From the IMG/VR virus record IMGVR_UViG_3300025901_000007, positions 1-34,344 of that record: a DNA stretch of 34,344 nucleotides. One strand, given 5' to 3'. Numbering within the stretch: the first letter of the stretch is position 1; each line of letters begins with the position of its first letter. This document shows positions 16,665 to 22,775 of the stretch, piece by piece. The position numbers were made by a program, and so were the translations under genes. Origin of the DNA: a virus. The notes beneath the pieces were generated by a model, which was given only the letters and a program-made list of their open reading frames with translations, made no database searches and was not told where the DNA came from.

Positions 16665-16886
16665 ATGGCAACCTTCCGTAAGGCGGTCGGCGCCGGAGTG
16701 TCCGCCGCGCTGGCCGTACTGTTCACCGGCCTGGCTACCGAGATTCCGCGCACGCAGCCCGGATGGGTCGCGCTCGGCGCGGCTGCCGTGGGCGCCGGTT
16801 TCACGGCCGGACTGGCGGTCTACAACCTGCGCAACACCCCTGCTCCCGTCCCCACTACGCGAGCCACGGCGTACCGTCCGCAGTAA
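16665..16886 (+). CDS. Holin (probable)
   Basis: 73 aa from ATG 16665; AAGGAG (16649-16654) is a strong but slightly distant RBS (about 10 nt). Two Ala/Gly-rich membrane helices: VGAGVSAALAVLFTGLATE and VALGAAAVGAGFTAGLAVY, then a short basic, Pro-rich tail. Size, two-helix topology and place at the end of the late operon match actinophage holins that perforate the membrane and release the endolysin. It is the last gene before the terminator. Confidence 0.6.
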   Translation: MATFRKAVGAGVSAALAVLFTGLATEIPRTQPGWVALGAAAVGAGFTAGLAVYNLRNTPAPVPTTRATAYRPQ

Positions 16887-16900
16887 CCCACGGAAACAGC

Positions 16901-16935
16901 AACCGCCCCACAGGCCGGACCTGCGGGGCGGTTGG
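16901..16935. terminator. Intrinsic terminator, probably bidirectional
   Basis: A GC-rich hairpin with arms AACCGCCCC and GGGGCGGTT plus an inner CAGG/CCTG pair and a small loop. It lies between the end of the rightward late operon (16886) and the end of the leftward gene at 16945, so it can serve both. There is no U-tract, as is usual for actinomycete-type terminators. Confidence 0.75.
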
Positions 16936-16944
16936 CGTACGCGG

Positions 16945-17325
16945 TCACCCGCGCGTGTGCGTGATCGTGCAGCCGCGATCACGGAGTAGCCATCCGATGA
17001 CCAGCCGCGCGGCGAGACCGCCGATCAGGACCGGGATGAACGCGGCCAGTAGCTGCATCACCGGCGCCACCAGGTACCAACCGAGCATGACCAATAGGCC
17101 CAGCGTCAGCACCGTGGCGCCGATCGCATATGCCAGCACGTGCCTACGCCGGGCCGGCTTGAGGCGGTACACCTTAACCGCCCACCCACCGTTGGTGCGC
17201 ATCATGACGTCCACCGCGCCGAGTTCACCGCGGCGAACGGCGCGGCCGACCTGTCGGAGCAGGGCATCGCGGGTGGATGCCCGTAGCACGTCCACCTGTG
17301 GCTCGAACTTAACGAGGGTGCTCAT
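16945..17325 (-). CDS. Membrane protein with two transmembrane helices, unknown function
   Basis: 126 aa; its ATG overlaps the upstream stop (ATGA, 17325-17322), so it is translationally coupled to the deoxyribosyltransferase-like gene. Residues 1-60 are soluble and basic (LLRQVGRAVRRGELGAVDVMM), followed by helices at about 63-85 and 87-112, so the N-terminus is probably cytoplasmic. Last gene of the 18768-16945 leftward operon. I do not recognise the family. A role in superinfection or membrane remodelling would be a guess and is not claimed. Confidence 0.65.
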   Translation of the reverse strand: MSTLVKFEPQVDVLRASTRDALLRQVGRAVRRGELGAVDVMMRTNGGWAVKVYRLKPARRRHVLAYAIGATVLTLGLLVMLGWYLVAPVMQLLAAFIPVLIGGLAARLVIGWLLRDRGCTITHTRG

Positions 17326-17708
17326 TCGAGGTAGTCCACGGGCTTGCCACGCGCTTCCGCGTATTCGATCTCGTTGCGCGTGCTTTCGCCGATGTAGCCA
17401 CCGACGTTGATCACCAGGACGCGATCGGCCAGATCAATCTTGCGCTTGTGCAGCTCGTCCAGCATCCGCTTGTCGTCACTGCCGTTCGTGGTCCACAGGT
17501 CCGGCCGGTCCGGCATGTCCACGTGACCGAACACGCTGAGCGAGATGACCAGTTCTCCGCGCAGCGTCAGTTCCGCGTTTACCTTATTGATCTCTGATTT
17601 GAACCGCGTCGATCCACAAAGGGCGGTGATCACCGGTCGGGTGCCGCCGAAGTCCACTACGTGATCGTGATACTCCCGGCAGTCGTCGCTGAAATGTGGG
17701 TAGCTCAT
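17322..17708 (-). CDS. Nucleoside 2-deoxyribosyltransferase-like protein
   Basis: 128 aa. Motifs: ITALCGSTRF (residues 28-36), DLADRVLVIN (92-101), and YIGESTRNEIEYAEARGKP (105-123). The last carries the Glu (113) and the S-x-x-x-E-I-x-Y-A pattern of the nucleoside deoxyribosyltransferase/DUF4406 fold, enzymes that bind and process nucleosides or nucleotides. The N-terminal 25 residues (His/Asp-rich, HFSDDCREYHDHVVDF) are an extension of unclear use. ATG 17708 overlaps the WhiB gene stop (ATGA). Plausible roles are nucleotide salvage for phage DNA synthesis or turnover of a nucleotide signal; the sequence does not decide. Confidence 0.75.
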   Translation of the reverse strand: MSYPHFSDDCREYHDHVVDFGGTRPVITALCGSTRFKSEINKVNAELTLRGELVISLSVFGHVDMPDRPDLWTTNGSDDKRMLDELHKRKIDLADRVLVINVGGYIGESTRNEIEYAEARGKPVDYLE

Positions 17709-17986
17709 CGCATCCGTCTCCGTTCCTGCGTCGTGGTCCCGCCGTACACGCCCTGCTGTTTTGTCTCGATCGCCCACTCCAGACACGGCTGCTTGAACGG
17801 GCATCCGTCACACACCTTGACGGCACGTGCACGGCGGTGTCGCTGGCTGGCGCGTTCGCCGGCTTCGGTGAAGTCGTCCGGGAATTCGTCGGTGGCGCAG
17901 TTGCCCTGTCCGTTGCGCAGGAAGGGCGGGTAGGCGGCATCTTTCCGAGCCTTGTACGTGTACGCGGCACCACGAACGACGGTCAC
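17705..17986 (-). CDS. WhiB-family transcription factor
   Basis: 93 aa from GTG 17986, whose last two bases plus A form the upstream gene's stop (GTGA). Four cysteines, at 30, 59, 62 and 68 (GNCATDEF; VCDGCPFKQPC), form the C...C-x2-C-x5-C iron-sulfur site. This is followed by the GVYGG turn (79-83) and a basic end (TTTQERRRMR), the full WhiB signature. WhiB proteins bind the primary sigma factor and redirect transcription; phage copies (for example in TM4) repress host genes. It lies in an operon started by a phage-type promoter at 18776, and may itself act on that promoter family. This last point is inference. Confidence 0.92.
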   Translation of the reverse strand: MTVVRGAAYTYKARKDAAYPPFLRNGQGNCATDEFPDDFTEAGERASQRHRRARAVKVCDGCPFKQPCLEWAIETKQQGVYGGTTTQERRRMR

Positions 17987-18396
17987 CGTGTCACCAGCCA
18001 CAGCGACGTAAGGGTCAGTACCACGGTCACGATCGTGTGCGCCAACGTCCAATTGATCGTCCAGCCGCGGGCATCCCGTGCCGCGCGCTGGCGTGCCTGT
18101 GCCATCAGGGTGATCCGCCGCGGGTTCCATTGATTCTTGGCGTGGTTGTAGACCGGCCACAACGCCAGGATGACGAGCGTCTCCGTCGAGCGCAGGAGCC
18201 ACTTCCACGGCGGAAGCGGGATGCGTAGCCACACATACGGGCTGCGGTCCGCCCACGGCCGCTGCTCCAGGTGCTGACGGTTGCGGTGCCAGAAACTCGT
18301 GGTCTCGCCTACGTACGCGCAGTGCCACGACAGGATCGGGATGCGCAGGCGGGCGGACGGTTTGCGCGCCCGGTAGACGTACACGCCGCCCTTCAT
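17983..18396 (-). CDS. GIY-YIG nuclease-like protein with C-terminal membrane helix
   Basis: 137 aa from ATG 18396 (ATGA overlap). The GIY-YIG core is readable: GVYVYRA (4-10) and AYVGET (27-32), Arg38/Arg40 in FWHRNRQHL, Glu72 in RSTETLVIL, and Asn84 in PVYNHAKN. These are the catalytic positions of the superfamily. After a basic linker (MAQARQRAARDARG) a single hydrophobic helix (about 117-135, ending SLWLVTR) follows, so the nuclease domain would be tethered to the inner face of the membrane. GIY-YIG proteins are usually soluble; the anchor is unusual. Possible roles are cutting incoming competitor DNA or acting at the packaging/injection site; both are inference. Confidence 0.75.
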   Translation of the reverse strand: MKGGVYVYRARKPSARLRIPILSWHCAYVGETTSFWHRNRQHLEQRPWADRSPYVWLRIPLPPWKWLLRSTETLVILALWPVYNHAKNQWNPRRITLMAQARQRAARDARGWTINWTLAHTIVTVVLTLTSLWLVTR

Positions 18397-18593
18397 GACT
18401 CGGTCCACGCGGTCAGGCAGGCGCGCGCGTGGAAGCCGTAGGTGCCGATGGATTGGTTGAGAGGGCCGGGATTCCGGAGCAGGTTGACCACGATCCACGA
18501 GCCCGGCCAGTTGCCCGGTCCGATAAGCGCGGGACTAACGATCTCGCGAACAGTGCATCGCGGTCCGTCGCACTCAGCAATGGTTTTGATCAT
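18393..18593 (-). CDS. Small protein with paired cysteines, unknown function
   Basis: 66 aa from ATG 18593; the upstream strand reads GAGGAG then 8 nt before the ATG, a strong ribosome binding site, so the GTG three codons upstream is not needed. Starts MIKTIAECDGPRCTVREIV, with Cys at 8 and 13 and a third Cys near the end (HARACLTAW). Small proteins starting with a C-D-x-P-x-C pattern are frequent in actinophages and may bind zinc, but four ligands are not clear here. The stop overlaps the next ATG (18396). Function unknown. Confidence 0.65.
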   Translation of the reverse strand: MIKTIAECDGPRCTVREIVSPALIGPGNWPGSWIVVNLLRNPGPLNQSIGTYGFHARACLTAWTES

Positions 18594-18745
18594 GACGGGC
18601 ACTCCTCATGGGACAGTCCGAGCGGATCGGTCAGCCACACAACCGACTCGTCCGCGAAGATCGACAGGCCGCACCGCTTGCACTGCGTGCGGTACTTCCG
18701 AGCCACGGCGCGGACCTTCGACCACGCGACGCCTCGCCCGCTCAC
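18590..18745 (-). CDS. 51-aa zinc-ribbon-like protein
   Basis: Starts at GTG 18745, whose bases overlap the stop of an 8-codon leader frame, and ends in TGA overlapping ATG 18593. The sequence contains QCKRCGLSIF and, 21 residues later, HEECPS, giving Cys-x2-Cys and a third Cys with a nearby His as likely zinc ligands. Overlaps on both sides (GTGA and ATGA) strongly support it as a real coupled gene despite its size. Small zinc proteins of this sort are common in actinophages; function unknown. Confidence 0.6.
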   Translation of the reverse strand: MSGRGVAWSKVRAVARKYRTQCKRCGLSIFADESVVWLTDPLGLSHEECPS

Positions 18746-18768
18746 GTTCGGAGTTCTTCGTTGGTCAT
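18742..18768 (-). CDS. Eight-codon leader ORF (MTNEELRT)
   Basis: ATG 18768 stands exactly 7 nt downstream of a TAAGCT -10 hexamer (18776-18781), as at the other leaderless starts in this genome. The frame closes after MTNEELRT with a TGA that overlaps GTG 18745. It would hand ribosomes to the next gene by termination-reinitiation. Short enough to arise by chance, but start context and overlap are both exact. Confidence 0.45.
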   Translation of the reverse strand: MTNEELRT

Positions 18769-18775
18769 GCCCCAG

Positions 18776-18798
18776 AGCTTACTACGTTCTTACCAAAG
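18776..18798 (-). promoter_or_regulatory. Phage-type promoter, copy 1
   Basis: Reading leftwards: CTTTGGTAAG, AACGTAG, TAAGCT, then 7 nt to ATG 18768. The dyad has one extra base and AACGTAG differs by one base from the AACGTGG of the other copies. It drives the 18768-16945 operon and lies just beyond the hairpin at 18819. Confidence 0.75.
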
Positions 18799-18818
18799 AG
18801 TCCATACCATAAGGGCGT

Positions 18819-18837
18819 CCGTGGGGGTACCCCACGG
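18819..18837. terminator. Hairpin terminator after the DUF397 gene
   Basis: Perfect dyad CCGTGGGG, GTA, CCCCACGG. It follows the leftward DUF397 gene (ends 18865) and precedes the promoter at 18776-18798, so one transcript can end before the next begins. Confidence 0.6.
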
Positions 18838-18864
18838 GCGCCCGTTCCGCTGCTGAGCCGGTAC

Positions 18865-19068
18865 TCAGACGTCGAATTCGCCGGCCCTGACACCGCGCAA
18901 GAACGCGTCCCACTCGGCGGCGTCGAAGATCGCGGTTCCGTCGTCCGGACGTCGGGTGTTACGCACCGCGCGTTCGCCGGTGGTTGAATCCACGGCCACC
19001 TCGACGCAGTACGGGCCGGAATTGTCAGAGAAGCTGCTCTTGCGCCATTTGGCGTTGGCGATATCCAT
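18865..19068 (-). CDS. DUF397 domain protein
   Basis: 67 aa covering a complete DUF397 domain: AKWRKSSFSD (6-15), YCVEVAV (20-26), AVRNTRRPDDGTAIFDAAEW (34-53), then FLRGVRAGEFD (56-66). The W-x-KSS-x-S start and GEFD end are diagnostic. In actinomycetes, DUF397 proteins are small partners of XRE-family regulators in development and antibiotic control; no XRE partner gene is recognised here. ATG 19068 has TAGAAT 7 nt upstream (19076-19081), suggesting a leaderless mRNA from the divergent region shared with the FtsK-like gene. A role as an antagonist or co-regulator of host DUF397/XRE pairs is inference. Confidence 0.88.
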   Translation of the reverse strand: MDIANAKWRKSSFSDNSGPYCVEVAVDSTTGERAVRNTRRPDDGTAIFDAAEWDAFLRGVRAGEFDV

Positions 19069-19113
19069 AGCCGTGATTCTATGCCTACAACGTGGTCTTG
19101 GTACGCTTTTACC
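19069..19113. promoter_or_regulatory. Divergent leaderless promoter pair
   Basis: The 45 bp between ATG 19068 (-) and ATG 19114 (+) hold two -10 hexamers: TAGAAT on the - strand (19076-19081, 7 nt from its ATG) and TACGCT on the + strand (19102-19107, exactly 6 nt from its ATG). Between them lies ACAACGTGGTCTTGGTAC, a rearranged version of the AACGTGG and TTGGTA parts of the phage promoter motif. Both transcripts would be leaderless and compete for one regulatory segment. Confidence 0.55.
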
Positions 19114-20781
19114 ATGCATGTTGCACATGTTGCCTGGCGCTACCTGGTGACCGGGCGCCCACTGTGGGGGCCCGGTGACAATGCGACCTTCCTGCATGAC
19201 GCCACCGTGGACTACCGTGGCGGACCGGTCGAACGGCTCACCCACGCACGGTGGCGCCGGGTACTCCGCCGGCACGCCGCGCTCACCGCGCCCACCCTGC
19301 TCGCCTGTTACGACCGGCAGGCAGCCATCGTCTATGCCAGCCTAATGATCACAGCCGGTCTCACGGTCGCCGTGTTGGCGCTGGTCGATTGGTGGCCGCA
19401 GCGTCAGGTCCGCCGGGAGTACGTCTACCCCACCTGGACCGTGGTGGCAAAGGTGATCGGCCAGCCCGCGCGGCGCCGGGACGCGGTGCGCGCCATCGCG
19501 CTGCCGGCCGGCTTCGGCACTGAGGACGTGACCGACGAGGAACTGTCCGTCCGGATCCACCTTCCGGTGGTGGCGCTGGACGAGGGGACGCGCAGGCGGA
19601 TCGCGGACGCGGCCGGACAGCGTCTCGGCATTCCGGACCCATCCGCATCGTGGGTGGTGCGTGGCACGTCCGCCCACGTGGACCTGAGTCCGCGCGCGTC
19701 CGTCCCCCGCGTCCTGCGGTTCGCGGACGTGCGTACGTACTGGACGGACGCGTCCGCCACGCGTCCGTTCGTGGGGATGGGACCGAAGCGGCAACCCGTC
19801 CACGCGGACCTCGACAACGACGGTCCGCACATTGGCATCAGCGGCGGGACGGGGACCGGCAAGTCCACCCTGCTCCGGATCATCCTGGCCAAGCGGGCGG
19901 CGTCCGGCGCCGGCATCGTGGTCTGCGACTACAAGGTCAACAGCCACCCGTTCCTGCGCCGCCTCGCCCGCGAACATCCCGACCGGGCGGTCTACGCGGT
20001 GGACGAGGAACCCATCAGCGAAGCCATCCTCGCCGTGTTCGGCGAGTTCCAGCGGCGCCGCGAATTGCTCAAGACGGATCCGGACGCACTGATGGACTGC
20101 CGGCCCATCGACCTGGTCATCGAAGAACTGAACAGCCTCGCCGAACGGTTGACGAAGTGGTGGGGCCACGAGCGGCGGCGCATTCTGGCTGAAGCCAAAG
20201 CACTGGACGAGGACACGCCTTACGTTCCGGTTGTCCCGCCGTGCGTGGACGCGATGGCCGCACTCGTCCAGATGGGACGTGAGCTACTCGTCCGCGTCCA
20301 CTTCGCGGCGCAGCGGCTGGATGCTGCCGTCCTCTCGCCGCGCAACGGGGGTGCGGTACGGGAGTCGATCACGAACCGGTTCCTCGCGAAGTACACCAAA
20401 AAGACGTGGGCGATGCTGGCCGCGGGCGTCCCCTACCAGGCGTTCCCGGGCGGACCGCGAGGCATCTGGACCGCGGTCGTGGGCGACGAGGTCACGCACT
20501 TCCGGGTGCCACCGATGACCGATGACGAGGCGTACACGCTGGCGCTGTCCGGACCGGTACCGAACGGACCGGTCATCGGAGCCGGGCGGTGGGTACCGGA
20601 GAAGGTGGCGCTGGTGACGCTCGGTGAGGCATGGGAGTTGGTCGGCGCGCCGTCGCTGGATGCGCTGAGGTGGCTGGTGCGCGACCGGAAGCTGGTGGCC
20701 GCCGGGCGCAAGGGCAACGCGCACCTCTACGACATGGCCGACCTGGTGCACCTGTACCGGTCCCTCGCAGCAAAGCCGTAA
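19114..20781 (+). CDS. Membrane-anchored FtsK/TraB-like DNA translocase
   Basis: 555 aa. One membrane helix at about 78-98 (SLMITAGLTVAVLALVDWW). The motor domain follows: Walker A GGTGTGKST (244-252), CDYKVNSHPF, and Walker B DLVIEELNSL (about 333-342). The C-terminal about 55 residues (LGEAWELVGAPSLDALRWLV, then KGNAHLYDMADLVHLY) look like a winged-helix DNA-binding domain, like the gamma domain that orients FtsK. Related FtsK/SpoIIIE proteins move double-stranded DNA between mycelial cells in actinomycete conjugative elements (TraB/TraSA). In a phage it might resolve or translocate an extrachromosomal genome. ATG 19114 is chosen for its leaderless spacing. The gene ends at the terminator at 20793. 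Confidence 0.85.
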   Translation: MHVAHVAWRYLVTGRPLWGPGDNATFLHDATVDYRGGPVERLTHARWRRVLRRHAALTAPTLLACYDRQAAIVYASLMITAGLTVAVLALVDWWPQRQVRREYVYPTWTVVAKVIGQPARRRDAVRAIALPAGFGTEDVTDEELSVRIHLPVVALDEGTRRRIADAAGQRLGIPDPSASWVVRGTSAHVDLSPRASVPRVLRFADVRTYWTDASATRPFVGMGPKRQPVHADLDNDGPHIGISGGTGTGKSTLLRIILAKRAASGAGIVVCDYKVNSHPFLRRLAREHPDRAVYAVDEEPISEAILAVFGEFQRRRELLKTDPDALMDCRPIDLVIEELNSLAERLTKWWGHERRRILAEAKALDEDTPYVPVVPPCVDAMAALVQMGRELLVRVHFAAQRLDAAVLSPRNGGAVRESITNRFLAKYTKKTWAMLAAGVPYQAFPGGPRGIWTAVVGDEVTHFRVPPMTDDEAYTLALSGPVPNGPVIGAGRWVPEKVALVTLGEAWELVGAPSLDALRWLVRDRKLVAAGRKGNAHLYDMADLVHLYRSLAAKP

Positions 20782-20792
20782 CCTCACGAAAC

Positions 20793-20821
20793 AGCCCCCC
20801 GACTCTGAGAGTCGGGGGGCT
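20793..20821. terminator. Bidirectional intrinsic terminator
   Basis: Strong hairpin GCCCCCCGACT with a short TGAG-type loop and AGTCGGGGGGC, followed by TTGT on the + side. It sits between the convergent FtsK-like gene (+, ends 20781) and the leftward operon ending at 20835. Confidence 0.85.
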
Positions 20822-20834
20822 TGTGCGTTTCGGG

Positions 20835-21008
20835 TCAGGCGCGCCATCGGCCTCCGCCCTTGCTGTACTCCAGCGCGTCCCGTTGTTCTTGAGTGGTCAA
20901 CACTCGCAGAATGGTCGCTTCCGTACGGAACGGGTGGTCATCACAGTAACCGCACCCGCCCTGCAAGCACACCTTGTCGAACTTCGGCCAGCAGATACGT
21001 CGTTTCAT
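20835..21008 (-). CDS. 57-aa cysteine-rich protein
   Basis: ATG 21008 overlaps the TGA of the membrane protein gene upstream (ATGA). Starts MKRRICWPKFDKVCLQGGCG then YCDDHPF; Cys at 6, 14, 19 and 22 with a following His suggest a zinc site. The rest (TILRVLTTQEQRDALEYSKGG) is helical. Terminal gene of the 21856 unit, directly before the terminator. Unknown function; small Cys-rich proteins of this kind accompany actinophage early genes. Confidence 0.6.
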   Translation of the reverse strand: MKRRICWPKFDKVCLQGGCGYCDDHPFRTEATILRVLTTQEQRDALEYSKGGGRWRA

Positions 21009-21856
21009 GCCATTGCCTCCTGGATGCGCTGGATGTGTGCGAGCGAGCACGGCACCCGGGTCGCCGTGGACTGGACGTCCATCCCCTCGCGCAGGAACCG
21101 GACGGCGCGCCGGCAGAGCTGGAGCGGCTTCGCGCCGACGGACGTGGCGGCCATGACGTCCTCGCTGGACGCGCCCGCCAGGATCATGGCAACCGCTTTC
21201 TCCACGTCCCAGGACGTGTGCCGGCTGGACGGACGGACTGGACGGACAGACGTGGACTCGATCGCCGGTATGTCCACGTCCGGCGTCCGTCCGTGGTACC
21301 CGTCCCATGCCTCGCGCGGATCGGTTACGTTGTGGTCGATGCTCCAGCGGTACGCCTTGAGGCTGCGGATCGGGAATGCCCGCTTCCGCGCGGTGGAGAA
21401 CTCGGCGCCCGCGTCGTCCACCCGGCGCTCTTTCAGCAACTGGATGCGCGCCATCCGCCGGGAGTGCAGGCCCCACATCCACGGCGAGAGCAGCGAGAGC
21501 ATCCCGAACGCGATCGCCGCTGCCGTGGGCGCCATGCCGGTGGCTGCGAAGTGCGAGTAGTTCATCGCGCCGACCGCGGCCGCGATCAGGAAGGACCACC
21601 TACGCAAGCTACGCGCTGTGCTGTGGCTACGGAGTTGGAGCGCGTCATGCGCATGCCACTGCACGTACAGGCTCACACTCTCGATCGCCACCGCGAATCC
21701 GACGGACAGCGCCAGCCGCGACGGCCACCACCAGTCGGCCGGTGCGATCTCGGCCATGGCGTAGGCCAGCTGCCCGTACACGGTCAGCGCGTTGACCACG
21801 AGCAAGGGCGCGACCGCCCGTGCGATCGCGCCCTTGTGGTTGTCCGTCTCAGTCAT
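21005..21856 (-). CDS. Four-helix membrane protein, DUF2637-like, with C-terminal HTH-like tail
   Basis: 283 aa from leaderless-type ATG 21856. Four hydrophobic segments at about 15-37 (APLLVVNALTVYGQLAYAMA), 46-67, 87-105 and 112-131, then a cytoplasmic tail with a possible helix-turn-helix (EKAVAMILAGASSEDVMAATS, about 225-245). The topology and motif spacing resemble DUF2637 proteins, which in actinomycete integrative elements and plasmids sit beside FtsK/TraB transfer genes. Here it is likewise separated from the FtsK-like gene only by a small gene and a terminator, in convergent orientation. A joint role in DNA movement across membranes is inferred; family membership is likely, not certain. 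Confidence 0.6.
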   Translation of the reverse strand: MTETDNHKGAIARAVAPLLVVNALTVYGQLAYAMAEIAPADWWWPSRLALSVGFAVAIESVSLYVQWHAHDALQLRSHSTARSLRRWSFLIAAAVGAMNYSHFAATGMAPTAAAIAFGMLSLLSPWMWGLHSRRMARIQLLKERRVDDAGAEFSTARKRAFPIRSLKAYRWSIDHNVTDPREAWDGYHGRTPDVDIPAIESTSVRPVRPSSRHTSWDVEKAVAMILAGASSEDVMAATSVGAKPLQLCRRAVRFLREGMDVQSTATRVPCSLAHIQRIQEAMA

Positions 21857-21862
21857 ACCCGA

Positions 21863-21884
21863 AGCTTACCACGTTCTTGGTAAG
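21863..21884 (-). promoter_or_regulatory. Phage-type promoter, copy 2
   Basis: Leftward: CTTACCAAG, AACGTGG, TAAGCT, then exactly 6 nt (TCGGGT) to ATG 21856 of the four-helix membrane protein. Matches the consensus in all three parts. It lies only 4 nt beyond the stop of the upstream unit, with no terminator between. Confidence 0.8.
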
Positions 21885-21888
21885 AGGA

Positions 21889-22230
21889 CTAGACCTCGTA
21901 CACGTCCTGAATCTCGGCCACCATGATGTAGTGCATCCGGCCGTCGTTGATGTCCACGGCGTTGTACACCTTCGGCGTGCCGGCGTTCATCAGACCGGCG
22001 ATGTCCGCGGCTGTGTTGGTGGCGATCGGCACCTGAAGCGAGTTGCCGTTGCGCATGATGATCACTGTTTTGACTGCCATGATCGAAGCATACGGGGTGA
22101 GGATATCGATCAGCTTGTCCATCCCGTCCGTCAGCACTTCCAGCGCGGTTACGGTATCTCCGCCCATCACGTGATCCTCGGCGGCGAGGCAGGCGACCTC
22201 GATCACGGTCAGCGCCCGGTCCGCGTTCAC
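21889..22230 (-). CDS. Protein of unknown function
   Basis: 113 aa from GTG 22230, overlapping the upstream stop (GTGA). The N-terminal half is helical and acidic (LTVIEVACLAAEDHVMGG, TALEVLTDGMDKLIDILT); the C-terminal half is beta-like (MAVKTVIIMRNGNSLQVPIA, MHYIMVAEIQDVYEV). The two halves could be separate genes, since ATG 22080 starts the second half in frame, but that ATG lacks a ribosome binding site, so one protein is preferred. No recognised family. Last gene of the 22591 unit. Confidence 0.6.
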   Translation of the reverse strand: MNADRALTVIEVACLAAEDHVMGGDTVTALEVLTDGMDKLIDILTPYASIMAVKTVIIMRNGNSLQVPIATNTAADIAGLMNAGTPKVYNAVDINDGRMHYIMVAEIQDVYEV

Positions 22231-22352
22231 CGGGCTAGCCGGATTACAAGGTATAGCCCGTAGAGCAACACCACGAACAGTGCCGACAGTTGGATCATCG
22301 CGCTTTCGTTGGGCATCCGGACGCGCCACCACGGCAACCGGTGCTTGGCCAT
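22227..22352 (-). CDS. 41-aa single-helix membrane protein
   Basis: ATG 22352 overlaps the upstream stop by one base (TGATG), and its own stop overlaps GTG 22230. Basic, Trp-containing N-terminus (MAKHRLPWWRVRMPNES) then one membrane helix (MIQLSALFVVLLYGLYLVI). Positive-inside rule puts the N-terminus in the cytoplasm. Supported mainly by the exact overlaps on both sides. Function unknown. Confidence 0.5.
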   Translation of the reverse strand: MAKHRLPWWRVRMPNESAMIQLSALFVVLLYGLYLVIRLAR

Positions 22353-22591
22353 CACAACATCCAATCCGGGAGACCTTGCGTGTCGTCCCACTCGGGCAGG
22401 GCGCCGAGGTCGGAAGCCGACGGGTACGAGCCGAGGTGAACCTTGACGATCGAGCCGGTACCACGGCACCGCGAGCACTGGCCGACGTTGGGACCGGCGT
22501 TGATCTTGTCCTGGCAGGTCGGGTCGAATCGCCGGCCGGTCCCGTCACAGAGATCGCACTCGGCGGTGTAGGTGTCCTGCTCGCTGGTCAT
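22352..22591 (-). CDS. DnaJ-type zinc-finger protein
   Basis: 79 aa from leaderless-type ATG 22591. Two C-x-x-C-x-G-T-G modules (CDLCDGTGRRF and CSRCRGTGSIV), spaced by about 25 residues, copy the cysteine-rich repeats of DnaJ that hold zinc ions. There is no J domain. The C-terminal tail (GALPEWDDTQGLPDWML) is acidic and Trp-containing. Such proteins may bind unfolded proteins or act as adaptors; similar ones occur in many actinophages without assigned roles. First gene of a unit starting at the promoter at 22598. Confidence 0.7.
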   Translation of the reverse strand: MTSEQDTYTAECDLCDGTGRRFDPTCQDKINAGPNVGQCSRCRGTGSIVKVHLGSYPSASDLGALPEWDDTQGLPDWML

Positions 22592-22597
22592 GCCCGA

Positions 22598-22619
22598 AGC
22601 TTACCACGTTCTTGGTAAG
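22598..22619 (-). promoter_or_regulatory. Phage-type promoter, copy 3
   Basis: Leftward: CTTACCAAG, AACGTGG, TAAGCT, then 6 nt (TCGGGC) to ATG 22591. Identical to copy 2 over the whole element. It lies in the 37-bp gap behind the gene ending at 22629. Confidence 0.8.
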
Positions 22620-22628
22620 GAAGCTACA

Positions 22629-22775
22629 TCATGGTTCAATGCCGGTGCGGATGTAGCGGACCATGGCCGACAGGTGGGCCAGCATCGCGACCAGCGTCAG
22701 CCATAACGCCGTGCCGAACTCCGGCTGGCACCCGTTCGGGCCCCAGGTCGTGCCGTCGTCATCACGTTTTTTCAT
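22629..22775 (-). CDS. 48-aa small membrane protein
   Basis: ATG 22775 overlaps the upstream TGA by one base. Charged N-terminus (MKKRDDDGTTWGPNG) then one hydrophobic helix (FGTALWLTLVAMLAHLSAMV) and a short basic tail. Terminal gene of the 23883 unit. Supported by coupling and by the clean membrane profile; function unknown. Confidence 0.5.
   Translation of the reverse strand: MKKRDDDGTTWGPNGCQPEFGTALWLTLVAMLAHLSAMVRYIRTGIEP

Noticed and set aside
20835-21599. 254-codon frame overlapping the four-helix membrane protein
   Set aside because: Only its last 57 codons (from ATG 21008) look like a protein; the upstream part is the out-of-register reading of the membrane protein gene.
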